Shown: positions 1-11,225, counted from the stretch's first letter. The stretch is DNA of 44,822 nt from Pseudomonadota bacterium (GCA_963205245.1 CAUJIB010000016.1:1-44822), one strand, 5' to 3'. Notes: generated from the sequence alone by a model not told the origin. Translations and numbers: made by a program.

Positions 1-1405
1 CCAAAGGCGCAGGCACTAAGAAAAACAACATAGTAACACCAGTACCAAGCGCAATAGAAACACGGACTAATATAGACGAACCTTTATCAAAGGCAGGAAC
101 AGCTTCATCAAAATACATTACCTTAATGATTTTCAGATAATAATAACAGCTAACCACACTGATACATACACCTAGCACAGCTAGCCAAGTTAGCCCTCCT
201 TCAATTGCAGCCAGCACCACATACAACTTCCCGAAAAAGCCAGACATTGGCGGAATCCCCGCCATAGAGAAAATACAAATACCAATCACGATAGCAAGAA
301 GAGGGTTTGTTTGTGATAAGCCACTTAGGTCTTTGATATTTTCAAGCGGCTTGCCATCCCTTTTCATAAGCAGGACAGCTCCAAACATACCCACGCTCAT
401 AAAAATATATACACTTAAATAAATCAGCATAGCCTGAACACCACTGGTATTTCCGGAAGCCAAAGCCATAAGCATAAAACCAACATGGCCAATGGAACTA
501 TAAGCAAGCAGGCGTTTAATGTTAGTTTGCATAATTGCACCGAACGCCCCAACCAGCATAGACATTATAGATACAAAAATAATAATCTGCTGCCACTGCA
601 AAATTGCAGGAGCAAACGGCTCCAGCAAAAAGCGGGTAAATAAAGCAAGGGCTGCAACTTTTGGTGCAGTAGCAAAAAATACTGTTACAGGTGTTGGAGC
701 ACCTTCATAAACATCCGGTGTCCACATATGAAATGGCACCACAGAAAGCTTAAAACAGAAACCAACCATTACCAGAACCAAACCTAACACAACACCTTTA
801 GAGAAGGTCTCATGTACGGCAAATAACTCTGCAAGAGCAGCAAAGCTGGTACTGCCGGCAAAGCCATAAATAAGTGACATGCCATACAGCATCATACCTG
901 AAGCCAGCGCACCAAGCACAAAATATTTAAGCCCCGCTTCATTGGATTTTGCATTATCACGAGTAAATGAAGCCAATACATAAAGGGCAAGGCTAGACAT
1001 TTCCAGTGCCATATATAAAGAAAGCAGGTCAGCCGCCGAGATCATAAGCATCATACCCAGCAACGCAAACAGCATAAGTATTATAAATTCAAATGGCCGC
1101 CCCCCCTCTTCGCGTAAGAATCCAGTTGAAAGCATCAACACCAAACCACCGGACATAAGCACCAGCATTTTTGCGAAAACAGTAAAATTATTGCTGGTAA
1201 ACATCCCGCCAAGAAAAACGCCACTTACATTATGAGGGCAAAGCAACATATATATAGTTATGCCAAGCGCAAATAAAGTAAGTAGAATCAGTGAGGTGCG
1301 AACTTGTTGCTGACGATAAAGCCCATACAGTAAAAATAATATCGTGGAAAACAACAAGAAAAATTCTGGCAACACCGCCTGAATTAAAGGGAATAAACCA
1401 CCCAT
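1..1405 (-). CDS. nuoN: NADH-quinone oxidoreductase subunit N (partial, C-terminus outside the window)
   Basis: Reverse-strand reading from ATG at 1405 (MGGLFPLIQAVLPEFFLLFSTILFLLYGLYRQQQ...) is a hydrophobic ND2-like protein immediately after nuoM; not in the ORF track because it runs off the window edge. Confidence 0.9.
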   Translation of the reverse strand, partial: MGGLFPLIQAVLPEFFLLFSTILFLLYGLYRQQQVRTSLILLTLFALGITIYMLLCPHNVSGVFLGGMFTSNNFTVFAKMLVLMSGGLVLMLSTGFLREEGGRPFEFIILMLFALLGMMLMISAADLLSLYMALEMSSLALYVLASFTRDNAKSNEAGLKYFVLGALASGMMLYGMSLIYGFAGSTSFAALAELFAVHETFSKGVVLGLVLVMVGFCFKLSVVPFHMWTPDVYEGAPTPVTVFFATAPKVAALALFTRFLLEPFAPAILQWQQIIIFVSIMSMLVGAFGAIMQTNIKRLLAYSSIGHVGFMLMALASGNTSGVQAMLIYLSVYIFMSVGMFGAVLLMKRDGKPLENIKDLSGLSQTNPLLAIVIGICIFSMAGIPPMSGFFGKLYVVLAAIEGGLTWLAVLGVCISVVSCYYYLKIIKVMYFDEAVPAFDKGSSILVRVSIALGTGVTMLFFLVPAPL

Positions 1406-1407
1406 AT

Positions 1408-2898
1408 CTAATCCCTTTCCTTAAAACTATAATCTGCAGTTTGCTCTATCAAATTTTGCACTGAAGCCTCCATGGCATGGATATATGGTTTTGGATATAA
1501 TCCAATCCACAGCACAGTAAGCACCAAAGGTACAAATATCAATATTTCCCGTACCGAAACATCGGGCATAGTTTTTACTTCATCGTTAGTTATTTCACCA
1601 AATACCACGCGTTTATAGAGCCATAGAGCATAGGCCGCGCCGAGCACTACACCTGAAGTCGCCCCAAATGCCACATAAGTATTTGCCTTAAATGCGCCAA
1701 GCAACACTAAAAACTCACCAACAAAGCCTGAAGTGGTAGGAAGCCCGACCGAAGCCATGGTAAAGAACATAAATAACATAGCGTATTTCGGCATTATACT
1801 AGCTACCCCGCCATAATGATTAATTTCGCGTGTATGCAACCGGTCATAAACCACCCCCACACACAGGAATAATGCGCCGGAAACCAAACCATGGCTGATC
1901 ATCTGGGTAATTGCACCTTCAATACCTTGGATATTGAAAGTAAAAATACCAATTGTTACAAATCCCATATGGGCAACGGAAGAATAAGCAATCAGTTTTT
2001 TCATATCATGCTGCATAAGTGCTACCAGTGAAGTATAGATCACAGCAATAACACTAAGGGTAAACATAAACGGCGCGAAATAATGCGAAGCATCAGGCAG
2101 CATGGGAAGTGAAAAACGCAGGAAACCATAAGCCCCCATTTTTAGCAATATACCAGCAAGGATTACCGAACCTGCTGTTGGTGCCTGCACGTGCGCATCC
2201 GGAAGCCAAGTATGCACTGGCCACATTGGCACTTTCACAGCAAAAGAAGCAAACATCGCCAACCATAAATATTGCTGCACTGAAAGAGCAAGGCTTGGTG
2301 ATTTTTCCATCAATGTTGGAATATCAGTAGTGCCGAAACTCAGATATAGATAAATAATCGCTACTAAAAACAACACTGATCCAGCGAGAGTGTAGAGGAA
2401 GAATTTATAAGAAGCATAAATACGGCGGTTGCCACCCCAGATACCGATAATCAGGTACATCGGGATCAGCATACCTTCAAAGAAAATATAAAACATTACC
2501 GTATCCAGCACGCAGAACACACCAATTACAAATGCTTCAAGCAGCAAGAAATTCACCATGAAAGCCCGCACCCGAGTGGTAATGGATTCCCAACTGCATA
2601 ATATGCAAAACGGCATAAGGAAAGTGGTAAGCAGCACCATGAATAAGGAAATACCATCAATGCCCAGATGATAATTAATCCCTAAATCGCCAAACCACTG
2701 CGCTTTTTCTACAAATTGAAATTTTGCCGAAGATGCATCAAAACCAAACCATAATCCAAGAGATGTAAAAAATGTAATAATGGTAGTAAATAGCGCAATA
2801 TAGCGTGCTTCATTTTCTCCTTGCCCGCCTTCAGAACGGGTAAATAGCATAATCACAAATGCACCGATAAGAGGCAATAATATCAATATGCTAAGCAT
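1408..2898 (-). CDS. nuoM: NADH-quinone oxidoreductase subunit M
   Basis: ND4-type protein (VPMWPVHTWLPDAHVQAPTAGSVILAGILLKMGAYG). Start moved from ORF-track 2916 to ATG at 2898, overlapping the nuoL stop (TAATG). Confidence 0.96.
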   Translation of the reverse strand: MLSILILLPLIGAFVIMLFTRSEGGQGENEARYIALFTTIITFFTSLGLWFGFDASSAKFQFVEKAQWFGDLGINYHLGIDGISLFMVLLTTFLMPFCILCSWESITTRVRAFMVNFLLLEAFVIGVFCVLDTVMFYIFFEGMLIPMYLIIGIWGGNRRIYASYKFFLYTLAGSVLFLVAIIYLYLSFGTTDIPTLMEKSPSLALSVQQYLWLAMFASFAVKVPMWPVHTWLPDAHVQAPTAGSVILAGILLKMGAYGFLRFSLPMLPDASHYFAPFMFTLSVIAVIYTSLVALMQHDMKKLIAYSSVAHMGFVTIGIFTFNIQGIEGAITQMISHGLVSGALFLCVGVVYDRLHTREINHYGGVASIMPKYAMLFMFFTMASVGLPTTSGFVGEFLVLLGAFKANTYVAFGATSGVVLGAAYALWLYKRVVFGEITNDEVKTMPDVSVREILIFVPLVLTVLWIGLYPKPYIHAMEASVQNLIEQTADYSFKERD

Positions 2899-4814
2899 TA
2901 CCCAAGTACCACCCAACTAATAATTATTAAAAATCCGACCAGTATAGAAAAGGCATAATGATATAAATACCCAGTTTGTAACAAGGAAGTACGACCAGCT
3001 ACCAGATGAGTAATAAGTGCTGCACCGTTTGGCCCTAATCCATCAATGATTTTTTCATCCCAGAATTTCCATAGATATTGTCCCAAACGCTTGGCAGGTT
3101 TTACAAAGAGAACATCATAAATCTCATCAAAATACCATTTATTGAGCAAGAAGCGATAAAGTAAAGGAAATTTTGCCGAAATTTTAGATGGAGTAGCTGG
3201 ATATACAACATAGAAAATCCAAGCTAACGTAATACCTGAAATAGCCATAAGCAGAGGTAAAGTTCCTACCCAAGCCGGTGTGTGGTGAGCTTTTTCTATT
3301 GCATCATGCGAAGCAATGGTTGTCTGCCAGAAATGGCCTTCGGCAGAAACCAAACCAAAAATATGATAACCTAACCAGCCAGAAAATACCGCACCAAATG
3401 AAAGCAACAAAAGCGGTTTTAACATAATCGCAGGTGATTCATGCACATGGGAAAGGACTTCTTTAGAAGCACGCGATTTGCCATGGAAGGTCATAAATAA
3501 TAGCCGCCATGAGTAAAAAGCTGTCATAAAAGCAGCAGCAATCCCCATCCAGAAAGCAAAACGTCCTGCTTCACCACCTGCGTAAGCTGCTTCTAAAATC
3601 ATATCCTTAGAGTAATATCCGGCAAAGATCGGCACACCAGCCAGCGCCAGTGAACCTATCCACATATAACCATAAGTCACCGGCATTTTTTTCCATACGC
3701 CACCCATATAGCGCATGTCCTGCTCGCCGGACATACCATGTATGACAGAGCCAGCACCAAGAAATAACAAAGCCTTAAAGAAAGCATGCGTCATCAAATG
3801 AAACATTGCTGCCGAATACGCACCCACGCCACAAGCAAAAAACATATAGCCAAGCTGCGAACATGTAGAATAGGCAATAACCCGCTTAATATCATTTTGA
3901 ACAAGACCAACAGTTGCGGCAAAAAATGCTGTACAAGCACCAATAATAGTAACTAGTGTAAGTGCATCTGGAGCATGTTCAAATAAAGGCGAGCAGCGCA
4001 CTACCATGAACACACCTGCGGTTACCATAGTTGCCGCATGGATAAGTGCAGATACCGGAGTTGGCCCTTCCATGGCATCGGGAAGCCAAGTATGTAGCCC
4101 TAGTTGGGCAGATTTACCCATCGCACCAATAAAGAGCAAAATACAGATTAAAGTAAGGGCATGATACTCATGACCAAGGAACATGAATTTATCAGAAGCA
4201 TGCGCTGAAACTACTGCAAAAATTCCATCAAATTGTACTGTACCAAATAATACAAATGCAGCAAAAATTCCGAGCGCAAAACCAAAATCGCCCACACGGT
4301 TTACGATAAAAGCCTTCATTGCCGCATTACAGGCCGATTGCCTTTTAAACCAGAACCCAATCAGAAGATAGGAGCAAAGCCCCACCCCTTCCCAACCAAG
4401 GAACAGTTGCACTAAATTATCAGAAGTAACCAACATCAACATGAAAAAAGTAAACAGCGAAAGATAAGCCATGAAACGCGGCTGGTGCTCATCATGGCTC
4501 ATATAGCCAACCGAATATAGATGCACCACTGCCGAAACCCATGTAACCACCACCAGCATAACCGCTGTCAGTGCATCCACCCGCAATGTCCAGTTCGCTA
4601 CAAAATCACCAGAGATAATCCACGGCAGGACATTGGCTTTATGTACACCACCTACACCAAAAGCAAAATCCAAAAATATCACCCCAGATAAAATAGCAGA
4701 AATAACCATTGCTCCACAGGTTAACTGCTGTGCAAGTGAATTAGAAATTGAACGGACATTAAGCCCAACAATCAATGCCGCAAAAAGTGGAAGAAATACG
4801 ATAAAAGAAATCAT
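2898..4814 (-). CDS. nuoL: NADH-quinone oxidoreductase subunit L
   Basis: ND5-type motifs (LGWEGVGLCSYLLIGFW, LHTWLPDAMEGPTPVSALIHAATMVTAGVF). Confidence 0.97.
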   Translation of the reverse strand: MISFIVFLPLFAALIVGLNVRSISNSLAQQLTCGAMVISAILSGVIFLDFAFGVGGVHKANVLPWIISGDFVANWTLRVDALTAVMLVVVTWVSAVVHLYSVGYMSHDEHQPRFMAYLSLFTFFMLMLVTSDNLVQLFLGWEGVGLCSYLLIGFWFKRQSACNAAMKAFIVNRVGDFGFALGIFAAFVLFGTVQFDGIFAVVSAHASDKFMFLGHEYHALTLICILLFIGAMGKSAQLGLHTWLPDAMEGPTPVSALIHAATMVTAGVFMVVRCSPLFEHAPDALTLVTIIGACTAFFAATVGLVQNDIKRVIAYSTCSQLGYMFFACGVGAYSAAMFHLMTHAFFKALLFLGAGSVIHGMSGEQDMRYMGGVWKKMPVTYGYMWIGSLALAGVPIFAGYYSKDMILEAAYAGGEAGRFAFWMGIAAAFMTAFYSWRLLFMTFHGKSRASKEVLSHVHESPAIMLKPLLLLSFGAVFSGWLGYHIFGLVSAEGHFWQTTIASHDAIEKAHHTPAWVGTLPLLMAISGITLAWIFYVVYPATPSKISAKFPLLYRFLLNKWYFDEIYDVLFVKPAKRLGQYLWKFWDEKIIDGLGPNGAALITHLVAGRTSLLQTGYLYHYAFSILVGFLIIISWVVLG

Positions 4815-4821
4815 GCCAGAG

Positions 4822-5148
4822 CTAACCCTTCATCATATTTACATCTTCCACCGCGATAGTACCGCGGTTACGGAAGTAAATAACAAGTATAGCAAGACCG
4901 ATAGCTGCTTCAGCAGCAGCAACTGTAAGGATAAACATAGAAAATATTTGCCCGGTTAGGTCACCCAACTTTACCGAAAAAGCTACAAAATTTATATTAA
5001 CCGAAAGCAGGATGAGCTCTATAGACATGAGGATAGTAATGATATTCTTGCGGTTAAGGAAAATTCCACACACACCGATAGTAAATAATAGAGCGGACAG
5101 CACTAAATAATGAAAAATACCAATATCACCAAAAAATATATGATCCAT
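4822..5148 (-). CDS. nuoK: NADH-quinone oxidoreductase subunit K
   Basis: 108 aa, [31 protein letters not shown] and [13 protein letters not shown] motifs. Confidence 0.97.
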   Translation of the reverse strand: MDHIFFGDIGIFHYLVLSALLFTIGVCGIFLNRKNIITILMSIELILLSVNINFVAFSVKLGDLTGQIFSMFILTVAAAEAAIGLAILVIYFRNRGTIAVEDVNMMKG

Positions 5149-5771
5149 TATTTTATCCCCTCGCCTGATTTCACCGATACCAGTTCCATACCGCTTTCCT
5201 TGGTACGTGCAAGCTGTTTTGCAATATTTTGTTTACGCACACCAATCCTATCGCGTTTGGTTAGCACAATCGCCCCGATCATAGCAATAAGCAAAATTAT
5301 GCCAGCCATCTGAAATGGATAAGCATAGTTAGTATATAAAATATTACCGATAGCTTGTGTATTAGTAACCTCACTGCTAGATGCAATAGCATTTTTTACT
5401 GGGGCAAGCATATTTTTCCCCTTCAAAGAACTAGAAAAAACAAACACAAATTCGGCAAAAATTGTTACCGCCACTGCTCCACCTAAAGGCAGGTAACGCA
5501 AAAAACCATCACGCATTTCCGAAAAATTTATATTAAGCATCATAACCACGAACAGAAACAAAACCGCCACCGCACCAACATAAACAATTACCAGAGTCAT
5601 CGCTATATATTCTGCACCAAGAAGGACAAACAGCCCTGCCGCATTAAAAAATGCGAGAATAAGAAACAATACGCTATGAACAGGATTTTTGCTGGAAATA
5701 ACCATTAATGCTGAAAAAATTGTTATCAACGAAAATATATAAAACATTAAATTTGCAATATTTTCAGCCAT
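5148..5771 (-). CDS. nuoJ: NADH-quinone oxidoreductase subunit J
   Basis: 207 aa ND6-like ([51 protein letters not shown]). Confidence 0.96.
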   Translation of the reverse strand: MAENIANLMFYIFSLITIFSALMVISSKNPVHSVLFLILAFFNAAGLFVLLGAEYIAMTLVIVYVGAVAVLFLFVVMMLNINFSEMRDGFLRYLPLGGAVAVTIFAEFVFVFSSSLKGKNMLAPVKNAIASSSEVTNTQAIGNILYTNYAYPFQMAGIILLIAMIGAIVLTKRDRIGVRKQNIAKQLARTKESGMELVSVKSGEGIK

Positions 5772-6254
5772 CTACCGATACTCCGCATCCGCCATTAAAC
5801 TTGTAGAAATTACTGATTCCCAACGCTCACCATTAGAAAGTAATTTTTCCTTGTTATATAATAATTCTTCATGGGTTTCAGTAGCAAATTCAAAGTTAGG
5901 AGTCTCTACAATTGCATCCACTGGGCACGCTTCCTGACAAAAACCACAATAAATACATTTGGTCATGTCAATATCATAACGAGTAGTACGGCGTGATCCA
6001 TCAACGCGGGCTTCTGCCTCAATGGTTATGGCCTGTGCAGGGCAAATCGCCTCACAAAGTTTACAAGCAATGCAGCGTTCTTCACCATTAGGATAACGAC
6101 GCAAAGCGTGTTCACCGCGAAAACGCGGACTCAAGGCTCCTTTTTCATAAGGGTAGTTAATAGTAACCGGCTTTTTGAACATATATTTCAAAGTCAATAA
6201 AAACCCTGAAATAAGCTCAACAAGCAAAAAAGCCTTTGCTGTTTTATTTATCAT
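5772..6254 (-). CDS. nuoI: NADH-quinone oxidoreductase subunit I (2x[4Fe-4S])
   Basis: [16 protein letters not shown] and [16 protein letters not shown] ferredoxin motifs. Confidence 0.97.
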   Translation of the reverse strand: MINKTAKAFLLVELISGFLLTLKYMFKKPVTINYPYEKGALSPRFRGEHALRRYPNGEERCIACKLCEAICPAQAITIEAEARVDGSRRTTRYDIDMTKCIYCGFCQEACPVDAIVETPNFEFATETHEELLYNKEKLLSNGERWESVISTSLMADAEYR

Positions 6255-6927
6255 TTATATTACCATTATCTTTTTTCATTTTATTATTATGGTTATACCG
6301 CCACATATAAAGCACCACAAAAATAACCGCAACAAAAACTACTGCTGTAACGACATAAGGCATATAGTGTTTAACCATCTCCTCATTATCACCTATGAAA
6401 TAACCAACAACCGTAAGAACGGTCATCCATATAGTGCTACCAAGCCCAGTATAAATACAGAATTTTTTAAGATCCATATGAGCAAGACCTGCCGGAAAGG
6501 CTATAAAATGCCGTACCCCCGGAATCAATCGCCCTGTAAAGGTAGATATATCTCCGTGGCTGGCAAAAAATTTATCAAGCTTGTCTATTTTTTCGTGGGT
6601 AAAGAAAAAATATTTACCATAGGAGTAAAAAAATCTTCGTCCCAGATAATAAGCCAGATAATAATTAAACAATGATCCAGCTATAGCGCCAAAAGTCCCC
6701 ATTGCTATCACCACCCAGAAATTCATGTGTCCCTGCTGTACCAATACACCAGCAGGAATCATTGTTACTTCACTAGGAATAGGTACAAAAGTACTTTCAA
6801 GCAATGACATGATAAAAATGCCCAAATATCCAAAATGGTGAACAAATTCAATTAGCCAATTAAAAAATGCTTCAATAATACTTATATCGATAGGAGAGGT
6901 TTCCATATTGGACTCTTTTTCTTCCAT
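6244..6927 (-). CDS. DedA family membrane protein (SNARE-associated/VTT domain)
   Basis: DedA signature ([58 protein letters not shown]). Start chosen at internal Met (MEEKES) 2 nt after the nuoH stop. Confidence 0.88.
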   Translation of the reverse strand: MEEKESNMETSPIDISIIEAFFNWLIEFVHHFGYLGIFIMSLLESTFVPIPSEVTMIPAGVLVQQGHMNFWVVIAMGTFGAIAGSLFNYYLAYYLGRRFFYSYGKYFFFTHEKIDKLDKFFASHGDISTFTGRLIPGVRHFIAFPAGLAHMDLKKFCIYTGLGSTIWMTVLTVVGYFIGDNEEMVKHYMPYVVTAVVFVAVIFVVLYMWRYNHNNKMKKDNGNINDK

Positions 6928-6929
6928 AA

Positions 6930-7946
6930 TTAGACCGTCATATAAACAACATAGGCTGAGGTAAGAACTACCCATACTAATGAAAATGGTAAAAACACTT
7001 TCCAACCCAAACGCATCAACTGATCATAACGGTAGCGAGGCAAAGTTGCCCTCGCCCAGATAAAAACAAAAAGGCAGATAAATATTTTTATAGCAAACCA
7101 CAATACTGGTGGAACCATCGTAAACAAAGCAATATCAGCTACCGGCTGCCAGCCCCCCAAAAATAATATAGTCGTCATACCAGACATCAAAATCATATTG
7201 GCATATTCACCAAGGAAAAACAGGGCAAATGACATTGAAGAATATTCAACATTATAGCCGGCTACCAATTCGGCTTCGGCTTCCGGCAAATCAAAAGGAT
7301 GGCGGTTGGTTTCTGCAAGAGCAGAAATAAAAAACACTATAAACATTGGGAACAACATACCAAAAGCATGCCAATTCTGGATACCGCCAGCTTGTGAGCG
7401 TACAATCTCACCAAGATTAAGCGAGCCAACCAGCAAAAGAACCGTAACAATCACAAAGCCGATTGATACTTCATAAGATACCATTTGCGCGCTAGAACGG
7501 ATCGCACCTAGGAAAGCGTATTTGGAATTACTCGCCCAACCGGCCATGATAATCCCATAAACACCCAGCGAAGAAATAGCGAACAAATACAATATCCCAA
7601 CATTTATATCTGCAATTACAAATTCCGGTGCAAGTGGTATAACCGCCCAGCCTAGGAGTGCCAGCATAAAAGTTATCATAGGTGCTATCAAAAATATTAC
7701 CCTGCTAGATTGGGAAGGAATAATGGTTTCCTTCAGAAATAGTTTCAAACCATCGGCAAATGGCTGTAATACCCCCCAAAATCCAACTACATTCGGCCCT
7801 TTACGCAACTGCATAGCCGCAATAACCTTACGCTCTACGAGAGTAAGCATCGCCACACACACCAATAGCGGAACAACCACCAGCAAAATTTTTCCTAGAG
7901 GAATCAACAAAGGCATTAAAAATTCAATAATTTCATTCATATTCAC
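6930..7946 (-). CDS. nuoH: NADH-quinone oxidoreductase subunit H
   Basis: [36 protein letters not shown] and [27 protein letters not shown] motifs. Confidence 0.98.
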   Translation of the reverse strand: MNMNEIIEFLMPLLIPLGKILLVVVPLLVCVAMLTLVERKVIAAMQLRKGPNVVGFWGVLQPFADGLKLFLKETIIPSQSSRVIFLIAPMITFMLALLGWAVIPLAPEFVIADINVGILYLFAISSLGVYGIIMAGWASNSKYAFLGAIRSSAQMVSYEVSIGFVIVTVLLLVGSLNLGEIVRSQAGGIQNWHAFGMLFPMFIVFFISALAETNRHPFDLPEAEAELVAGYNVEYSSMSFALFFLGEYANMILMSGMTTILFLGGWQPVADIALFTMVPPVLWFAIKIFICLFVFIWARATLPRYRYDQLMRLGWKVFLPFSLVWVVLTSAYVVYMTV

Positions 7947-7949
7947 AAT

Positions 7950-8186
7950 CTAGTTAAAAAAATTATCCTTATCGTCCTTTTTTTCTTCTTTCATACTGGA
8001 GCTTATAGCAATTAAAATTCCAGATACTACGGCTATTATAATAAAAGTTCCTAATATCTTACCAAGAAATTCTTCTGGAATATTAATTCCCCACAACCGT
8101 AACAAAAAGAAGGATCCGGTTATAACAACACTTACTGCAATCAATATTAATAATTTCTGTTGAACGGAATAACTGTACCATTTCAT
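7950..8186 (-). CDS. hypothetical small membrane protein (two predicted TM segments)
   Basis: 78-aa ORF tightly packed between nuoH and the DUF4177-like gene; two hydrophobic stretches. Confidence 0.65.
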   Translation of the reverse strand: MKWYSYSVQQKLLILIAVSVVITGSFFLLRLWGINIPEEFLGKILGTFIIIAVVSGILIAISSSMKEEKKDDKDNFFN

Positions 8187-8187
8187 A

Positions 8188-8400
8188 TCAAATATCTTTC
8201 TCTAGCACAGTTACAAAAGCTTCTCGTTTAAAAATAAGCAGCTCTCTACGAGATTCCCGTTCTATCGTTACCACTTTCCAACCTTCTTTAGCATGAATAT
8301 TGAGGAAATTTGTGAATTTACGCGGATCAACTTTTGCACCAAATAGCAAAATAGACCCCATCAACGGCTCACGATAAATTACAACTTTATATTCCTTCAC
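8188..8400 (-). CDS. DUF4177-like small protein
   Basis: 70 aa, GTG start overlapping the nuoG stop (TAGTG); EYKVVIYREPLMGSILLFGAKVDPRKFTNFLNIHAKEGWKVVTIERESRRELLIFKREAF resembles DUF4177. Confidence 0.7.
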   Translation of the reverse strand: MKEYKVVIYREPLMGSILLFGAKVDPRKFTNFLNIHAKEGWKVVTIERESRRELLIFKREAFVTVLEKDI

Positions 8401-10463
8401 TATGCAGCCTTTCTAGCTAAAGAATTTGATGTTTTTGTACATTCAGCCATAGTCTTACTCGCACGCGAAATGGGATCAGTCATATAAAAATTCAGTATAA
8501 AATCATCAAACGGTTCAGATGTCATTAAAGTTTTTGGTTTTTGAATTCCTACTTCAGGCTGCACATGGATAATTTCTCCAATCCTTGCAAAATGAGGCGC
8601 TGCCTGCTCCATCCGCACCCTTAGCTGCTCAACTGAATTGTAAGTTAGCGAACTAGCTAATGAATCTGATAAGGCTCTCACTACCTTCCAGTCTTCCTTA
8701 GCCTGCCCGACGGGAAATACTGCACGCTTAGTTCTCTGGACACGCCCTTCCATATTAACGTAAGTGGCTTCTTTTTCAGTATAAGTAGCCCCAGGAAAAA
8801 TCACGTCAGCACGGTGCGCACCATCATCACCGTGACTCCCTTGGTAAACAACAAAAGCATTACCGAGTAAACCCATGTCGAATTCATCAGCACCAAGCAA
8901 ATACACCATTTTAACTTCGCCACTGGCACAACCAGTAAAAATTTCAGCTATATTACGACCACCTTCGGCTGGGACAAAACCTAAATCAAGTGCGCCAACC
9001 CGTCCTGCTGCATGATGAAGGATGTTAAAACCATTCCAACCATCTTTTATAACTCCATATTTCTCTGCTATAAATTTTGCCACCGAAAATATCGCCACAC
9101 CATCAGCCCGCGCCAATGCCGCAGTACCAACAATGATAACAGGATTTTTTGCTTCAGCCAATATATTGGCAAGCTGATGATTACCAAGCGCAATATCAGA
9201 AAGAATCCTCGGATCATTACCAAGTTGATGCACAGGATAATTAAAATTATCAGCACTGCCAACACTATAAATATTAAGCCCGCCACCCAAATAAGCTTTG
9301 CGTATGCGGGCATTGACCAAAGCGGCTTCCTTACGCGGGTTAGCACCTATTAATATAATTACATCAGCCTGTTCTATCCCCGCGATAGTAGTATTGAATA
9401 AATAATTAGCACGGTTAGATGTGTCAAACATTGCCCCATCCTGACGGCAATCACGACTGGCAATACCTAAACTATCCAGCACATCACGCAATGCCATAAC
9501 ACTTTCTGCACATGCCAGATTACCTGAAAGAGCAGCAATCTCATTTGGCTTAAACTCGCGCATTTTTTTAGCAACTAAAGCAAGGGCATCTTCCCAGCTT
9601 GCTTCTTTTAGTTTTCCATCATTACCGCGAATATAAGGACGATCCAAACGCTGCACGCGCAGGCCATCACATGCGTGGCGTGTTTTATCAGAAATCCATT
9701 CTTCATTGATATCCTCATTCACACGCGGCAAAATACGCAACACCGCTTCACCTCTACTATCCACACGAATATTTGAACCAACAGCATCCAGTACATCTAT
9801 AGTTTCGGTTTTAGTAAGATCCCAAGGACGGGCGGCAAAAGCGTAAGGCCTGCTTGTTAATGCTCCAACTGGGCAAAGATCTACCAAGTTACCAGAAAGC
9901 TCTGAAGAAAGGGCTTTTTCTACATAAGTACCAACTTCCATATGCTCACCACGACCAAATGCCCCTAATTCTGGTACACCTGCTATTTCAGTAGCAAAAC
10001 GGATACAGCGCGTGCAGTGGATACAACGGGTCATTTCAGTTTTTACAATTGGCCCCATATATTTATCTTCAACCGAGCGTTTATGCTCCTTATAGCGGCT
10101 GATACCAGTACCATAAGCCATCGCCTGATCTTGTAGATCACACTCGCCGCCCTGATCGCAAATTGGGCAATCAAGCGGGTGGTTGATAAGTAAAAATTCC
10201 ATCACCCCTTCGCGGGCTTTTTTTACCATCGGTGTATTCGTCTTAACCACCATCCCATCAGAACAAGGAAGGGCACAGGAAGCTTGCGGTTTAGGAGGCC
10301 CAGGCGAAACTTCTACTAAACACATACGACAGTTACCGGCAATTGCCAAACGTTCATGGTAACAAAAGCGTGGTATTTCAATTCCTAAACGCTCTGCCGC
10401 CTGTATAATAACAGTACCGCTTTCTACTTCTATTTCCTGATCATCAATCGTTAGTTTTGGCAT
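8400..10463 (-). CDS. nuoG: NADH-quinone oxidoreductase subunit G
   Basis: N-terminal 2Fe-2S/4Fe-4S motifs (CYHERLAIAGNCRMCLVEV, CPICDQGGECDLQDQ, CIHCTRCIRFATEIAG). Confidence 0.97.
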   Translation of the reverse strand: MPKLTIDDQEIEVESGTVIIQAAERLGIEIPRFCYHERLAIAGNCRMCLVEVSPGPPKPQASCALPCSDGMVVKTNTPMVKKAREGVMEFLLINHPLDCPICDQGGECDLQDQAMAYGTGISRYKEHKRSVEDKYMGPIVKTEMTRCIHCTRCIRFATEIAGVPELGAFGRGEHMEVGTYVEKALSSELSGNLVDLCPVGALTSRPYAFAARPWDLTKTETIDVLDAVGSNIRVDSRGEAVLRILPRVNEDINEEWISDKTRHACDGLRVQRLDRPYIRGNDGKLKEASWEDALALVAKKMREFKPNEIAALSGNLACAESVMALRDVLDSLGIASRDCRQDGAMFDTSNRANYLFNTTIAGIEQADVIILIGANPRKEAALVNARIRKAYLGGGLNIYSVGSADNFNYPVHQLGNDPRILSDIALGNHQLANILAEAKNPVIIVGTAALARADGVAIFSVAKFIAEKYGVIKDGWNGFNILHHAAGRVGALDLGFVPAEGGRNIAEIFTGCASGEVKMVYLLGADEFDMGLLGNAFVVYQGSHGDDGAHRADVIFPGATYTEKEATYVNMEGRVQRTKRAVFPVGQAKEDWKVVRALSDSLASSLTYNSVEQLRVRMEQAAPHFARIGEIIHVQPEVGIQKPKTLMTSEPFDDFILNFYMTDPISRASKTMAECTKTSNSLARKAA

Positions 10464-10476
10464 ATATACCCTGCTA

Positions 10477-11211
10477 TCAATTTATCTTTATCTGTGACAA
10501 ACCATGTTCTATTGATTCCTGCAACCAATAAATTGCTTGCTTCACACCTTCATCATGCTCCCAAACCCAAGAACCAGCACCAATAAAACCGGCACCAGAT
10601 TTTGCAAGCTTAATACAACCCTCTACGTCCAGCTTGGAAAAAGCTACAGCTGGCAGGTGAGTAACGCTATTCCACCATTCCAATAACGATATATCAGCAT
10701 TTTTCCTAGATTTATCAGAAGATAAAAATTTAGAAAAAGAAACATAATCCACACCGGATTGTAGAGCTATTTCCGCCTGCTGCTTAGAATTGCCACAATC
10801 AAGCCCGATAATAGCCGAGCCGCCAAGTATATTCCTTGCAGTAACAATATCTTCTGGATTTTCCAGCATCACCCCGTCTGCGCCACATTCAACACAAAGC
10901 CCTACGTCACCCCGTATGATAGACACAATCCCTGCCCCACGGCAGGCAGCAACTAATGATGATGCTTTCTCACGCTCTTTTTCAAAAATCTTATTTGGAA
11001 ATTGAAACTCAATAGCGTGCATATTTTTTTGGTATTCCGAGCCATTTAAGGCAGAAAACACTGCGCGTAACTGAACTGTAAGCATGTTAAAACTTATCTT
11101 TTTTGGTGCGACTAGATAAATCCCGCAAGCAGGGGCACCCTGTTTGTTATAAGAACGCGGAACTGAAATCACACTACTAAATTCCAAGTCTTTTATATAT
11201 TTATCTGACAT
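10477..11211 (-). CDS. thiamine-phosphate synthase/TenI-like TIM-barrel protein
   Basis: VECGADGVMLENPEDIVTARNILGGSAIIGLDCGNSKQQAEIALQSGVDYVSFSKF resembles the ThiE/TenI core. Confidence 0.65.
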   Translation of the reverse strand: MSDKYIKDLEFSSVISVPRSYNKQGAPACGIYLVAPKKISFNMLTVQLRAVFSALNGSEYQKNMHAIEFQFPNKIFEKEREKASSLVAACRGAGIVSIIRGDVGLCVECGADGVMLENPEDIVTARNILGGSAIIGLDCGNSKQQAEIALQSGVDYVSFSKFLSSDKSRKNADISLLEWWNSVTHLPAVAFSKLDVEGCIKLAKSGAGFIGAGSWVWEHDEGVKQAIYWLQESIEHGLSQIKIN

Positions 11212-11225
11212 TTTCTATCACTATC

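Noticed and set aside
6175-6675. 166-aa plus-strand ORF opposite dedA
   Set aside because: Antisense to a well-supported DedA gene; composition typical of shadow ORFs, no family motifs.
9012-9353. Overlapping ORFs on both strands within nuoG (113 aa plus, 92 aa minus)
   Set aside because: Fully inside nuoG; shadow frames without motifs.
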